Shown here in pieces: positions 36,865 through 46,336 of a stretch of 64,000 nucleotides of DNA. Below the pieces are notes generated by a model. The model was given only the letters and a program-made list of their open reading frames with translations. It ran no database searches and was not told the origin of the DNA. A program made the position numbers and the translations under genes. The DNA is from Microbacterium rhizosphaerae (GTDB taxonomy: Bacteria > Actinomycetota > Actinomycetes > Actinomycetales > Microbacteriaceae). The first letter of the stretch is position 1. Each line of letters begins with the position of its first letter. Location of the stretch: positions 3,782,001 through 3,846,000 of the forward strand of contig NZ_CP139368.1 of the NCBI RefSeq assembly GCF_034120055.1, written 5' to 3'.

Positions 36865-37754
36865 CCACCGAGACCCGCGCCATGGCGACGCAGAAGTCGG
36901 CCGCCCGCGTCCGCTCGAAGCGCTCCTGGAGCGACGTCGGCTTCACCGTCTGGGGCGTGATCGTCTTCGCGTTCCTCTTCGCACCGATCGCCGTCATCAT
37001 CGTCAACTCGTTCAACACGGGGCGGCTGCTGGCCTCGTTCACGCAGTTCGGCTTCGACTCGTTCGCCGCGCTGTTCACCAAGGAGGTCATCCGCGACGCG
37101 GTGGTCGTCTCGGTGCAGACCGGCATCATCGCGGCGCTCGTCGCATCCATCCTCGGTACGCTCGCCGGCATCGCGATGGCCCGCCACCCCGGCAGGTGGG
37201 TGTGGTGGTTCCTGGTGCTGCTGCTGCTCGTCTCGGTGACGCCCGAGATCGTGGATGCCGTGTCCCTCCTGCCGTGGCTCGTGACCCTCGGTCAGGACTG
37301 GGGCATCTCGATCTTCAACGACGGCATCGTACGCCTCGTCATCGGCCATTCGCTGTTCTCGATCGCGGTCGTGTCGTACCTCGTCCGTGCCCGGCTCGTC
37401 GGCCTGGACGCGCAGCTGGAGGAGGCATCCGCCGACCTGTACGCGCCGCCGCTGCGCACGTTCTTCCGCATCACGCTGCCCCTCGCGATGCCGGCCGTGC
37501 TCGCCGGCTTCCTGCTGTCGTTCACGCTGAGCCTCGACAACACGGTCATCGCCGCCTTCGTCTCGGTGTCGGGCACGACGCCGTGGCCGGTCTACGTGCT
37601 CAGCGCGCTGCGCTCCGGTCTGCGCCCGGAGATCGCGGCGGTGTCGACGATCATGCTCGTGCTGACGCTGCTCGCGCTCGGCGCCGTCGCTCTCGTCCTC
37701 AAGCGCGCCGGGGACTCGGCCGCGGACATCGCCCGCACCATGGCAGGAGGCTGA
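36861..37754 (+). CDS. potC: Polyamine-type ABC permease, PotC-like
   Basis: 297 residues. Six predicted membrane segments, EAA loop 'EEASADLYAPPLRTFFRITLPLAMPAVLAG', and 'FAPIAVIIVNSFNTGR' near the N-terminus, as in PotC/YdcV. Start ATG overlaps the previous stop (ATGA). With 35917 it forms the membrane channel. The amidohydrolase gene starts four bases after its stop. Confidence 0.93.
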   Translation: MTTETRAMATQKSAARVRSKRSWSDVGFTVWGVIVFAFLFAPIAVIIVNSFNTGRLLASFTQFGFDSFAALFTKEVIRDAVVVSVQTGIIAALVASILGTLAGIAMARHPGRWVWWFLVLLLLVSVTPEIVDAVSLLPWLVTLGQDWGISIFNDGIVRLVIGHSLFSIAVVSYLVRARLVGLDAQLEEASADLYAPPLRTFFRITLPLAMPAVLAGFLLSFTLSLDNTVIAAFVSVSGTTPWPVYVLSALRSGLRPEIAAVSTIMLVLTLLALGAVALVLKRAGDSAADIARTMAGG

Positions 37755-37758
37755 TCGG

Positions 37759-39402
37759 ATGCCCTACGCGGATCTCGTCTTCACCGGCGGCCCCGTCTTC
37801 ACCGCCGACACCGTGCGCTCGCGCGCCTCTGCCGTCGCCGTATCGGGCGGGCGCATCGTGGCCGTCGGGCACGACCTCGGCGACCTGATCGGTCCCTCGA
37901 CCGAGGTCGTCGATCTGGCCGGGCGCCTGCTCATCCCCGGCTTCCAGGACGCGCATGTCCATCCCGTCTGGGGCGGGCTGGACATGCTGCGGTGCAACCT
38001 CGCGCCGTTCGAGACGCAGGCGGAGTACCTCGACGCGATCGCGGACTACTCGGCATCCCACCCGGACGACGAGTGGCTGCTCGGCGGCGGCTGGTCGATG
38101 TCGGCCTTCCCGGGCGGGACGCCCACCGCGCAGGCCCTCGACAGGGTCGTCGCGGACCGCCCGGCATTCCTGCCCAACCGCGACGGGCACGGCGCGTGGG
38201 TGAACTCGGCTGCGCTGCGCCGCGCCGGCATCGACCGGGACACCCCGGACCCGGCGGACGGACGCATCGAGCGGGATGCCGACGGCACCCCGACCGGCAC
38301 CCTCCACGAGGGCGCGATGACCCTCGTCAACCGCCTTCTCCCCGTGGAGCCGCCGTCGCGGCTGGTCGACGCCCTCCTCGAGGGTCAGCGCTACCTGCAC
38401 TCGTACGGGATCACCGCGTGGCAGGACGCCATCGTCGGATCGTACGGGGATGCCGGCGACCCCGGTCCCGCGTATCTGGCGGCCGCGGCATCCGGGCGGC
38501 TCACGGCCCGGGTGGTCGGCGCGATCTGGTGGGACCGCTCGGCCGGGCTCGAGCAGATCCCGTCGCTCGTCGAGCGCCGCGAGCGCTACCGCGGCGGTCG
38601 GTTCGTCGCCACCTCGATCAAGGTCATGCAGGACGGCGTCGCGGAGAACTTCACGGCCTCGATGCTCGAGCCCTACTGCGACGGCCACGGGCACCCGACC
38701 GACAACTCAGGAATCTCGTTCGTCGATCCCGAGATCCTGAACGAGGCCGTTCCGCGACTGGACGCCCTCGGATTCCAGGTGCACTTCCACGCCATCGGCG
38801 ACCGGGCGGTGCGGCAGTGCCTGGACGCCGTCGAGCACGCGATCGCGCGCAACGGGCGCAACGACAACCGCCACCACATCGCGCACCTGCAGGTGGTGCA
38901 CCCCGACGACATCCACCGGTTCCGCACGCTGGGAGTCGCCGCCAACATGCAATCGCTGTGGGCCGCGCTCGAGCCGCAGATGGTGGATCTGACGCTGCCG
39001 TTCCTCGGCTCCCCCCGCGATGCGTGGCAGTACCCCTTCGGCGCCCTGCAGCGCTCCGGTGCCGTGCTCGCGGCAGGCAGCGACTGGTCGGTCTCATCGC
39101 CCAATCCGCTCGCCGCGATCCACACCGCCGTCAACCGCAAGGCCGCGCCGGAGTACGCCGATGCCGAGTACGACTCATTCCTGCCCGAGCAGGCGATCGA
39201 CCTCACGACCTCGCTGACGGCCTACACGGCGGGCTCGGCGTGGGTGAATCACCTCGACGACGTCACGGGAACAATCGAGGCGGGCAAGTTCGCCGACCTC
39301 GTCGTGCTCGACCGCGACCCCTTCGCCGGGCCACCCGAAGAGATCGCGTCGACCGCGGTGCTCCAGACGTTCGTCGAGGGTGAGCGCGTCTATGCCGGCT
39401 GA
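37759..39402 (+). CDS. YtcJ-like metal-dependent amidohydrolase
   Basis: 547 residues. Amidohydrolase-superfamily fold with metal-binding His66/His68 in GFQDAHVHP, 'SIKVMQDGVAENFTASML', 'HFHAIGDRAVRQCLDAVE' (ligand His), 'NRHHIAHLQVVHPDD' and 'GSDWSVSSPNP' (active Asp). YtcJ-type enzymes hydrolyse amide or imide bonds of poorly known substrates. Placement directly after the importer suggests it acts on an imported acylated or cyclic amine. A second family member is at 50195. Confidence 0.9.
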   Translation: MPYADLVFTGGPVFTADTVRSRASAVAVSGGRIVAVGHDLGDLIGPSTEVVDLAGRLLIPGFQDAHVHPVWGGLDMLRCNLAPFETQAEYLDAIADYSASHPDDEWLLGGGWSMSAFPGGTPTAQALDRVVADRPAFLPNRDGHGAWVNSAALRRAGIDRDTPDPADGRIERDADGTPTGTLHEGAMTLVNRLLPVEPPSRLVDALLEGQRYLHSYGITAWQDAIVGSYGDAGDPGPAYLAAAASGRLTARVVGAIWWDRSAGLEQIPSLVERRERYRGGRFVATSIKVMQDGVAENFTASMLEPYCDGHGHPTDNSGISFVDPEILNEAVPRLDALGFQVHFHAIGDRAVRQCLDAVEHAIARNGRNDNRHHIAHLQVVHPDDIHRFRTLGVAANMQSLWAALEPQMVDLTLPFLGSPRDAWQYPFGALQRSGAVLAAGSDWSVSSPNPLAAIHTAVNRKAAPEYADAEYDSFLPEQAIDLTTSLTAYTAGSAWVNHLDDVTGTIEAGKFADLVVLDRDPFAGPPEEIASTAVLQTFVEGERVYAG

Positions 39403-39445
39403 CGCGTCTCCCGCCCGCGTCCCACTCCGAAACCGAGGCTGAATC

Positions 39446-39985
39446 GTGTCCCGACTCCTGCTCATCGTCGACATCCAGCGCGACTACTTCCCCGGCGGGC
39501 GCAACCCGCTCGTGGAACCGGATGCGGCGGCCGACGCCGCATCCCGCCTGCTCTCCGCCTTCCGCGCGGAGGGCTCGCCCGTCGTGCACGTCATGCACGT
39601 GTGGGAAGCGCCGGATGCTGCATTCTTCGCGCCGGGGACCCCGGGCGTGGAGATCGATCCGCGCGTGGCCCCACGGCACGGCGAGCCGCTCGTGGTGAAG
39701 GCGTTCCCCAACGCGTTCCGCGAGACCGACCTCGGCGACCGCCTGCGCGCGGCCGCGCCCGACGAGCTCGTCATCGTGGGCATGATGTCCTCCATGTGCG
39801 TGGACGCCACGGTCCGGGCGGCCGCCGACCTCGGCTACACCGTGACGGTCGCCCATGACGCCTGCGCGGCTCCCGACCTCGCCTTCGGCGACACGGTCGT
39901 GCCGGGAGCCCAGGTGCACGCGGCGTTCATGGCCGCACTCGCCGACAGCTACGCACACGTCGCGTCGGTCGACGACATCGTCTGA
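39446..39985 (+). CDS. Isochorismatase-like cysteine hydrolase
   Basis: 179 residues from GTG 39446. Cysteine-hydrolase triad: Asp9 (LIVDIQRDYF), Lys85 (VVKAFPNAF) and Cys118 (GMMSSMCVDATVRAA). Relatives include nicotinamidase, N-carbamoylsarcosine and ureidoacrylate amidohydrolases. In this operon it may release ammonia or a carbamoyl group from a nitrogen substrate. Exact substrate unknown. Confidence 0.9.
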   Translation: MSRLLLIVDIQRDYFPGGRNPLVEPDAAADAASRLLSAFRAEGSPVVHVMHVWEAPDAAFFAPGTPGVEIDPRVAPRHGEPLVVKAFPNAFRETDLGDRLRAAAPDELVIVGMMSSMCVDATVRAAADLGYTVTVAHDACAAPDLAFGDTVVPGAQVHAAFMAALADSYAHVASVDDIV

Positions 39986-40010
39986 ACGACGGCATCGGAG
40001 CTGATTCCCC

Positions 40011-41444
40011 GTGGGCACCACCGTCTTCGAACGACGCCGACCTGCCGCATCCGTCATCGCGAACTCACTGGACGGCACCGCCCACGCGGTGTTCTGGCGC
40101 GACGACCTTCCCGCCGAGCTGCTGCCCGATCGGGCGCCGCTGACGGGTCGGCATCGCGCCGATCTCGTGATCGTGGGCGGCGGCTACACCGGCCTGTGGA
40201 CGGCGCTCCTCGCCCAGAAGCGCGCCCCCGACGCGCGCATCGTCGTGGTCGAGGCGCAGCGCGTCGGGTGGGCCGCCTCCGGCCGCAACGGCGGCTTCTG
40301 CGAGGCGAGCCTCACGCACGGCCACGAGAACGGTATGGCCCGCTGGCCGAAGGAGATGCCGCTCATCGACCGGCTCGGGCTCGAGAACCTCGACGCGATC
40401 GAGGCGGCCGAGGCCGAGTACGGCATGGACTTCCACTTCGAGCGCACGGGACAGCTGGCCCCGGCCGTCGAGGCGCATCAGGTCGAGTGGCTCAAGGAGT
40501 GGGCCGCCGAGGGCGAAGAGGGCGTCGTCTACCTGGACGAGGCTGAGGCCCGGGCATCCGTCGCGTCGCCGACCTACCTCGCCGCCGTGTGGGAGAAGAA
40601 CACGTGCGGCATGGTCCACCCGGCGCGGCTGGCAGCGGAGCTCGCGCGTGTCGCGGAAGACCTCGGTGTCGCGATCTACGAGCGCTCCGCCGTCACGGGC
40701 ATCGAGACGCCCGACCGCACCGGCGTCTCGGTGGTGACGGATGCCGGGCGGGTCGACGCATCCCGAGCCGTTCTCGCGACGAACGTGTTCCCGTCGCTCA
40801 TCAAGCGCAACCGCCTTATGACCGTTCCGGTATACGACTACGTGCTGATGACCGAGCCGCTCTCGGACGAGCAGCTCGCGTCGATCGGCTGGCGCGACCG
40901 CCAGGGCATCGGCGACATGGCGAACCAGTTCCACTACTACCGGATCTCGAAGGACAACCGCATCCTGTTCGGCGGGTACGACGCGATCTACCACTACGGT
41001 CGCAAGGTCCGCAGCGAGTATGAGAACCGGCCCGAGACCTGGGAGAAGCTGGCCGCGCACTTCTTCACCACGTTCCCCCAGCTCGAGGGCCTGAAGTTCA
41101 GCCACCAGTGGGCCGGCGCGATCGACTCGTCCACGCAGTTCACGGCCTTCTTCGGTACGGCGCGCGACCGCCGTGTCGCATATGCCGCGGGGTTCACGGG
41201 TCTCGGCGTCGGTTCGACGCGCTTCGCCGGCGAGGTGATGCTCGACCTGCTCGACGGCGTCTCGAACGAGCGCACCGAGCTCGAGATGGTGCGCAGGCGT
41301 CCGCTGCCGTTCCCGCCCGAGCCGGCCGCCGCGGCCGCGGTCAACGTGGTGCGCTGGTCGCTCGACCGCGCCGATCACAACCAGGGCAAGCGCAACCTCC
41401 TGCTGAAGACGCTCGACGCGCTCGGCCTCGGGTTCGACTCGTGA
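40011..41444 (+). CDS. FAD-dependent amine oxidoreductase (DAO family, PuuB-like)
   Basis: 477 residues from GTG 40011. Dinucleotide-binding motif VIVGGGYTGLWTA (54-64), VVEAQRVGWAASGRNGGFCE, and C-terminal 'YAAGFTGLGVGSTRFAGEVMLDLL' are typical of gamma-glutamylputrescine oxidase and related D-amino-acid-oxidase-fold enzymes. It would oxidise an amine to aldehyde and H2O2/ammonia. The link to putrescine is supported by the adjacent polyamine importer but specificity is not shown. Confidence 0.9.
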   Translation: MGTTVFERRRPAASVIANSLDGTAHAVFWRDDLPAELLPDRAPLTGRHRADLVIVGGGYTGLWTALLAQKRAPDARIVVVEAQRVGWAASGRNGGFCEASLTHGHENGMARWPKEMPLIDRLGLENLDAIEAAEAEYGMDFHFERTGQLAPAVEAHQVEWLKEWAAEGEEGVVYLDEAEARASVASPTYLAAVWEKNTCGMVHPARLAAELARVAEDLGVAIYERSAVTGIETPDRTGVSVVTDAGRVDASRAVLATNVFPSLIKRNRLMTVPVYDYVLMTEPLSDEQLASIGWRDRQGIGDMANQFHYYRISKDNRILFGGYDAIYHYGRKVRSEYENRPETWEKLAAHFFTTFPQLEGLKFSHQWAGAIDSSTQFTAFFGTARDRRVAYAAGFTGLGVGSTRFAGEVMLDLLDGVSNERTELEMVRRRPLPFPPEPAAAAAVNVVRWSLDRADHNQGKRNLLLKTLDALGLGFDS

Positions 41445-41502
41445 TCGGCGGAGCACTGGTCGACGCCTGTTCTCACCGGGCGCCCGGGATGAGAATCGTC
41501 GC

Positions 41503-42351
41503 ATGGACTACGGCCACGACCTGCAGTTCGGCACGTTCATCACTCCGCGGAACTCTCCGCCGCGGGCGCCCGTCGAGCTCGCGCGGCTGAGCGAGCGCCT
41601 CGGCTACGACCTCGTCGCGTTCCAGGATCATCCGTATCAGCCGCGGTTCCACGACACGTGGACGCTGCTGTCGTATGTCGCGGCGACGACGACGACGATC
41701 CAGCTCGCGCCGGATGTGGCGAACCTCCCGTTGCGCCAGCCCGCTGTGCTCGCGCGGGCCGCGGCATCCCTCGATCTCCTCTCCGGAGGCCGGTTCAACC
41801 TCGGCCTCGGCGCCGGTGGATTCTGGGACGCGATCGAGGCGATGGGCGGGCGCCGGCTGACCCCCGGCCAGTCGGTGGATGCGCTGGCCGAGGCGATCGA
41901 GATCATCCACGGGATCTGGGACCCCGACGTGCGTGAGCCGCTGCACGGCGGTGACCTCTACCCGGTGCGCGGCGCGAAGCGCGGTCCGGCGCCGGCGCAC
42001 CGCATCCCGATCTGGATCGGCGCGTATCGCCCGCGCATGCTGCGCCTCACCGGGCGCATGGCGGACGGCTGGCTGCCGTCGCTCGGCTACCTGCAGCGCG
42101 CGGACCTCGCCGACGGCAACGCGCGCGTCGACGACGCGGCGACGGATGCGGGGCGCGACCCCCGAGACGTCCGCCGGCTGCTGAACATCTCCGGCGGCGA
42201 GGGCACCGAGGCGATCGCGGCGCTTGCGCTCGAGCACGGCTTCTCGACCTTCATCTCTGCGGGCGACGATCCCGCGGCTGCGGAGCGCTACGCCGCCGAG
42301 GTGATTCCGGCGGTCCGGCAGACGGTGGCCTCCGAGCGCGCCCGCGGCTGA
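41503..42351 (+). CDS. LLM-class (F420-type) oxidoreductase
   Basis: 282 residues from ATG 41503. Luciferase-like barrel: LQFGTFITPRNSPP, YDLVAFQDHPYQPRF, 'TTIQLAPDVANLPLRQPAVLARAAASLDLLSGGRFNLGLGAGGFW', 'IPIWIGAYRPRML' (phosphate/cofactor loop). The fold and VGA/GLGAGG features favour coenzyme F420 as partner. Last gene on the polyamine-type run; role unknown. Confidence 0.88.
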   Translation: MDYGHDLQFGTFITPRNSPPRAPVELARLSERLGYDLVAFQDHPYQPRFHDTWTLLSYVAATTTTIQLAPDVANLPLRQPAVLARAAASLDLLSGGRFNLGLGAGGFWDAIEAMGGRRLTPGQSVDALAEAIEIIHGIWDPDVREPLHGGDLYPVRGAKRGPAPAHRIPIWIGAYRPRMLRLTGRMADGWLPSLGYLQRADLADGNARVDDAATDAGRDPRDVRRLLNISGGEGTEAIAALALEHGFSTFISAGDDPAAAERYAAEVIPAVRQTVASERARG

Positions 42352-42394
42352 GCCGTTCGCGAGCGGCGCCGACAGCGGATGCGAGGGATCCGAA

Positions 42395-42445
42395 TGTTGT
42401 TTCTTGTGACTGCTTGTTGTTTTGCCTTGATTCGTGTTGTACTGT
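42395..42445 (+). promoter_or_regulatory. Promoter and probable DeoR/FruR operator of the fructose operon
   Basis: TTGTTT (42417-42422), 17-bp spacer, TACTGT (42440-42445) make a good sigma-70 promoter in a sharply T-rich island. TGTTGTTT at 42395-42402 and again at 42415-42422, two helical turns apart, with GTGTTGT further on, look like direct-repeat DeoR-family sites covering the -35 box. Confidence 0.7.
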
Positions 42446-42473
42446 GTGGGGATCGCAAGGAAGGAAGCGCGAG

Positions 42474-43259
42474 ATGTACGCAACGGAGCGGCAGAAGCTC
42501 GTCGAGCAGCTCCTCGCCCGGCAGGGGCGGGTCGCCGTGGTCGAGCTGGCGGGGCGATTCGACGTCACGACCGAGACCGTCCGTCGTGATCTCGATGCCC
42601 TCGAGCGGCAGGGTGCGCTCGTCCGCGTGCACGGCGGCGCCGTGCTCCCCGAGCGCGCGAGCACGACCGAGCTGACGCTGGTCGAGCGCGCCGAGCGACG
42701 CAGCGACGACAAGCAGGCGATCGCGCGACGCGCCCTCGATGTCCTGCCCGAAGGCTTCTCCGGCTCGATCTACGTGGATGCGGGCACCACCACCGCCGCG
42801 GTGGCAGAGCTCCTTCCGGCCAGACTCGCCGCCATCCACGGACGCGCCGACGTCGTCACGCACTCGCTGACCGTCGCATCCGCGCTCGCCGGCGACCCCG
42901 ACGTGTCGCTCACCCTCATCGGCGGACGCGTGCGCGGCGTCACGGCCGCCGCGGTCGGCGCATCCACCGTCGCGGCGATCGAGGGCCTGCGCCCCGACAT
43001 CTCGTTCGTCGGCACGAACGGCGTCTCCGCCGACTTCGGCCTCTCGACACCCGACCCGGACGAGGCCGCCGTCAAGCGCGCGATCGTCCGGTCGGCCCGG
43101 CGCGTGGTCGTCGTCGCCGACTCGTCGAAGCAGGACCGCGACCTCCTCACGGGATTCGCCTCGCTGTACGAGGTGGACGTGCTCGTGACGGATGCCGCCC
43201 CCGAGCCCGCTCTCGCCCATGCCCTCGCCGCTGCCGATGTGGAGGTATCGCTCGCATGA
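42474..43259 (+). CDS. fruR: DeoR/GlpR-family regulator of fructose utilisation
   Basis: 261 residues from ATG 42474 (AAGGAAGGA site). N-terminal DeoR HTH: 'RVAVVELAGRFDVTTETVRRDLDALERQGALVRVHGGAV', C-terminal sugar-phosphate sensor with 'YVDAGTTTAAVAELL' and 'VVVADSSKQDRDLLTGFA'. It is the first gene of a fruR-fruK-fruA-ptsH operon and overlaps fruK by ATGA. Fructose-1-phosphate is the expected inducer for such regulators. Confidence 0.93.
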   Translation: MYATERQKLVEQLLARQGRVAVVELAGRFDVTTETVRRDLDALERQGALVRVHGGAVLPERASTTELTLVERAERRSDDKQAIARRALDVLPEGFSGSIYVDAGTTTAAVAELLPARLAAIHGRADVVTHSLTVASALAGDPDVSLTLIGGRVRGVTAAAVGASTVAAIEGLRPDISFVGTNGVSADFGLSTPDPDEAAVKRAIVRSARRVVVVADSSKQDRDLLTGFASLYEVDVLVTDAAPEPALAHALAAADVEVSLA

Positions 43260-44203
43260 TCGTCACACTCACCGCCAACCCGTCGCTCGATCGCACGATC
43301 GTCCTCGAGGCGCCGCTGCGTCCGGGCGAGGTGCAGGCGGCCCTCGAGTCCCGGGAGGATGCCGGCGGTAAGGGCATCAACGTCGCCCGCGTCGTCGCCG
43401 CCGCCGACGTCCCTACCATGGCCGTGCTGCCGCTCGACGAGGCCGATCCGTACGTGGGCGCCCTGCGGGCGACGCGCGTGCCGAACCGCGCCGTCCTGGT
43501 GGCCGGCAACGCGCGCGCCAACGTCACGATCACCGATCCCGAGGGCGTCACGACCAAGCTCAACCTTCCCGGCACGCAGCTGACCGAGGAGGAGTGCGGG
43601 AAGGTCATCGCCGCCGTGGTCGACGAGTGCGAGGGAGCCGCGTGGCTCGCGATCGCCGGCTCCCTGCCCCCGGGCGTGAGCGACGGCTTCTACGTCGACG
43701 TCATCCTGGCGGTCCGTGAGCGGTGGGGAGACAAGGCTCCTCGCATCGCCGTCGACACCTCCGGCGCGGCCCTCGCCGCCGTGGTCGAGCGCGGATACCC
43801 CGACCTCATCAAGCCCAACGACGACGAACTCGCAGAGCTCACCGGAGTCGACATCCCCGACGGCGACGAGCACATCGAGGCGGTGCTGCCCGTCGCACGC
43901 CGGCTGGTGCCCTCCGCGGTCGGCGCCGCGCTCGTGACCCTCGGCGCCCGCGGCGCCGTACTCGTCACGGCCGACGGCGCATGGGCGGCGACACCGCCGA
44001 AGATCCAGGTCGTCAGCACCGTCGGGGCCGGCGACAGCTCGCTCGCGGGCTACCTGCTCGCCGACATCGAGGGCGCCCCGCCGGCGGAGCGCCTTTCTCG
44101 GTCGATGCTCTACGGCGCGGCCGCAGCATCCCTCGCCGGAACCCAAGCCCCCACCCCGCACCAGCTGCCCACGGGCGAGGTGCACACCACCCCGCTCAGC
44201 TGA
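43256..44203 (+). CDS. fruK: 1-phosphofructokinase
   Basis: 315 residues. PfkB fold: starts MIVTLTANPSLDRTI, EDAGGKGINVARV (substrate loop), KPNDDELAELTG and C-terminal VSTVGAGDSSLAGYLL with catalytic Asp in GAGDS. TANPSLD and the PTS neighbour identify it as FruK, converting fructose-1-phosphate to fructose-1,6-bisphosphate. Confidence 0.95.
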   Translation: MIVTLTANPSLDRTIVLEAPLRPGEVQAALESREDAGGKGINVARVVAAADVPTMAVLPLDEADPYVGALRATRVPNRAVLVAGNARANVTITDPEGVTTKLNLPGTQLTEEECGKVIAAVVDECEGAAWLAIAGSLPPGVSDGFYVDVILAVRERWGDKAPRIAVDTSGAALAAVVERGYPDLIKPNDDELAELTGVDIPDGDEHIEAVLPVARRLVPSAVGAALVTLGARGAVLVTADGAWAATPPKIQVVSTVGAGDSSLAGYLLADIEGAPPAERLSRSMLYGAAAASLAGTQAPTPHQLPTGEVHTTPLS

Positions 44204-44231
44204 GCCCCCACCTTGGCCAAAGGAGGTCACC

Positions 44232-46298
44232 GTGTCCAACACCATCACCCCCGAACTCGTCAGTCTCGACGTCGGGCTCGGATCCGACAAGCAGTCGGTC
44301 ATCAAGTCCCTCGCGGAACGCGTCGTCGCCCAGGGGCGCGCGACGGATGCCGACAAGCTCTTCCGCGACGCCTGGGCGCGCGAGGAGAAGGATGAGACCG
44401 GCCTGCCCGGCGGCATCGCCATCCCGCACGCCAAGAGCGCCGCGGTGACGACCGCGTCGCTCGTGTTCGCCCGTCTGAAGCCCGGCGTCGACTTCGGCGC
44501 CTTCGACGGCCCCGCCGACCTCGTCTTCCTCATCGCAGCGCCCGAGCACGCGGCCGAGGAGCACCTCGCGGTGCTCTCCAAGCTCGCGCGCAGCCTCATG
44601 CGCGACGAGTTCACGGCGGGGCTGCGCGCGGCCGAGACGCCGGCCGACGTCGTCGCGATCGTGGATGCGGCGCTCTCCGACGAGCCGGCTCCCGCAGCTG
44701 CCGCCGCTCCCCCAGCAGCCGCCGCTCCGGCCGCCGCAGCACCGTCGGCCGCGACCACTGCCACCGCTCAGGACCTCACGGTGGACGGGCGCCCCGCCCG
44801 GATCGTCGCCGTGACGGCCTGCGCGACGGGTATCGCGCACACGTTCATGGCCGCCGACGCGCTGACGGCGCAGGGCAAGAAGCTCGGTGTCGACCTCACC
44901 GTCGAGCCCCAGGGCTCGAGCGGCTACAAGGCGATCCCGCAGAGCGTCATCGACGGTGCGGACGCCGTGATCTTCGCGACCGACGTCGACGTGCGCGAAC
45001 AGCAGCGGTTCTCCGGCAAGCCGGTGGTGCGATCGAATGTCAAACGCGGCATCGAGCAGCCGAACGAGATGATCCACGAGGCCGTCGCGGCGGCCAACGA
45101 CCCCCACGCGACGCGCGTCACGGGTGCCGCGGCTGCCGCGAGCACGGCGGCGAGCGACGCCAACGTCGGCTGGGGCGCCAAGATCCAGCGGATCCTGCTC
45201 ACCGGCGTCAGCTACATGATCCCGTTCGTGGCCGGCGGCGGTCTGCTGATCGCGCTCGGCTTCCTCCTCGGCGGGTACAACGTCAGCGCGGATGCCAGCA
45301 AGGTCATCGTCGACAATGCGCTCTGGGACCTCCCTGCGGGCGGTCTCGGGCAGTACCTCGGATCTGTCGCATTCATGATCGGCGCGACGTCGATGAACTT
45401 CCTCGTGCCTGCCCTCGCCGGATACATCGCATTCGCGATCGCCGACCGGCCGGGCATCGCACCGGGCTTCGTCGCCGGTGCCGTGGCGGTGCTCATGAGC
45501 TCCGGCTTCATCGGCGGGATCGCCGGCGGTCTGATGGCCGGATTCGTCGCCCTGTGGTTCACCCGACTCAATGTGCCGCGCTGGCTCCGAGGACTGATGC
45601 CAGTGGTGATCATTCCGCTCATCGCCTCGATCGTCGCTTCGGGAATCCTGATCCTGTTCCTCGGGCGCCCGATCGCGACCCTGATGGGGTGGCTGAACAC
45701 CTGGCTGAACGGCCTGGCCGCCACCGGTGCCATCGTCGTGGTGGGTGTGATCCTCGGCCTCATGATGTGCTTCGACCTCGGCGGCCCCATCAACAAGGTC
45801 GCTTACGCCTTCGCGGTCGCCGGTCTCGCCGCCGGCTCGGAGACGAACCAGACGCCGTACCTGATCATGTCGGCCGTCATGTGCGCCGGTATGGTGCCCC
45901 CACTCGCGATGGCGCTCGCGTCGACGGTGCTTGCACGCGACCTGTTCCCGCCTGTGGAGCGCGAGAACGGCAAAGCGGCCTGGCTGCTCGGAGCCGCTTT
46001 CATCTCCGAGGGCGCGATCCCGTTCGCCGCGGCGGACCCGCTTCGTGTGATCCCCGCCTGCATGGCAGGCGGCGCCGTCACGGGCGGGCTCAGCATGGCG
46101 TTTGGTGTGACCTCCCTCGCTCCGCACGGCGGCATCTTCGTGCTCTTCGCGATCAACCCCATCTGGGGCTTCCTCGTGGCGCTCGCGGCCGGTACCGTCG
46201 TGACGGCGCTCCTCGTCATCGCCCTGAAGCGCTGGGTCGGTCGCAAGGAGCTCGAAGCGGCCGAGGCGCCGTTCGAAGCCGTCGCCGTGACGGCATGA
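44232..46298 (+). CDS. fruA: PTS fructose transporter, fused EIIA-EIIB-EIIC
   Basis: 688 residues from GTG 44232 with AAAGGAGG ahead. EIIA domain 1-150 with phospho-His66 (GIAIPHAKSAAV), an Ala/Pro linker (about 152-178), EIIB with phospho-Cys197 (VTACATGIAHTF), then EIIC with eight to nine membrane helices from about 310 ('LTGVSYMIPFVAGGGLLIALGF', 'FDLGGPINKVAYAF', 'EGAIPFAAADP'). Imports fructose as fructose-1-phosphate. All phosphorylation sites are present; EI must be encoded elsewhere. Confidence 0.96.
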   Translation: MSNTITPELVSLDVGLGSDKQSVIKSLAERVVAQGRATDADKLFRDAWAREEKDETGLPGGIAIPHAKSAAVTTASLVFARLKPGVDFGAFDGPADLVFLIAAPEHAAEEHLAVLSKLARSLMRDEFTAGLRAAETPADVVAIVDAALSDEPAPAAAAAPPAAAAPAAAAPSAATTATAQDLTVDGRPARIVAVTACATGIAHTFMAADALTAQGKKLGVDLTVEPQGSSGYKAIPQSVIDGADAVIFATDVDVREQQRFSGKPVVRSNVKRGIEQPNEMIHEAVAAANDPHATRVTGAAAAASTAASDANVGWGAKIQRILLTGVSYMIPFVAGGGLLIALGFLLGGYNVSADASKVIVDNALWDLPAGGLGQYLGSVAFMIGATSMNFLVPALAGYIAFAIADRPGIAPGFVAGAVAVLMSSGFIGGIAGGLMAGFVALWFTRLNVPRWLRGLMPVVIIPLIASIVASGILILFLGRPIATLMGWLNTWLNGLAATGAIVVVGVILGLMMCFDLGGPINKVAYAFAVAGLAAGSETNQTPYLIMSAVMCAGMVPPLAMALASTVLARDLFPPVERENGKAAWLLGAAFISEGAIPFAAADPLRVIPACMAGGAVTGGLSMAFGVTSLAPHGGIFVLFAINPIWGFLVALAAGTVVTALLVIALKRWVGRKELEAAEAPFEAVAVTA

Positions 46299-46336
46299 CG
46301 CGCGAAGTCCGCATGACGATCGAAGGAGACTGACCC

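Noticed and set aside
44196..46127. Minus-strand frame of 643 residues opposite fruA
   Set aside because: Antisense of the PTS EIIABC gene; His/Arg/Asp-rich translation without domains.
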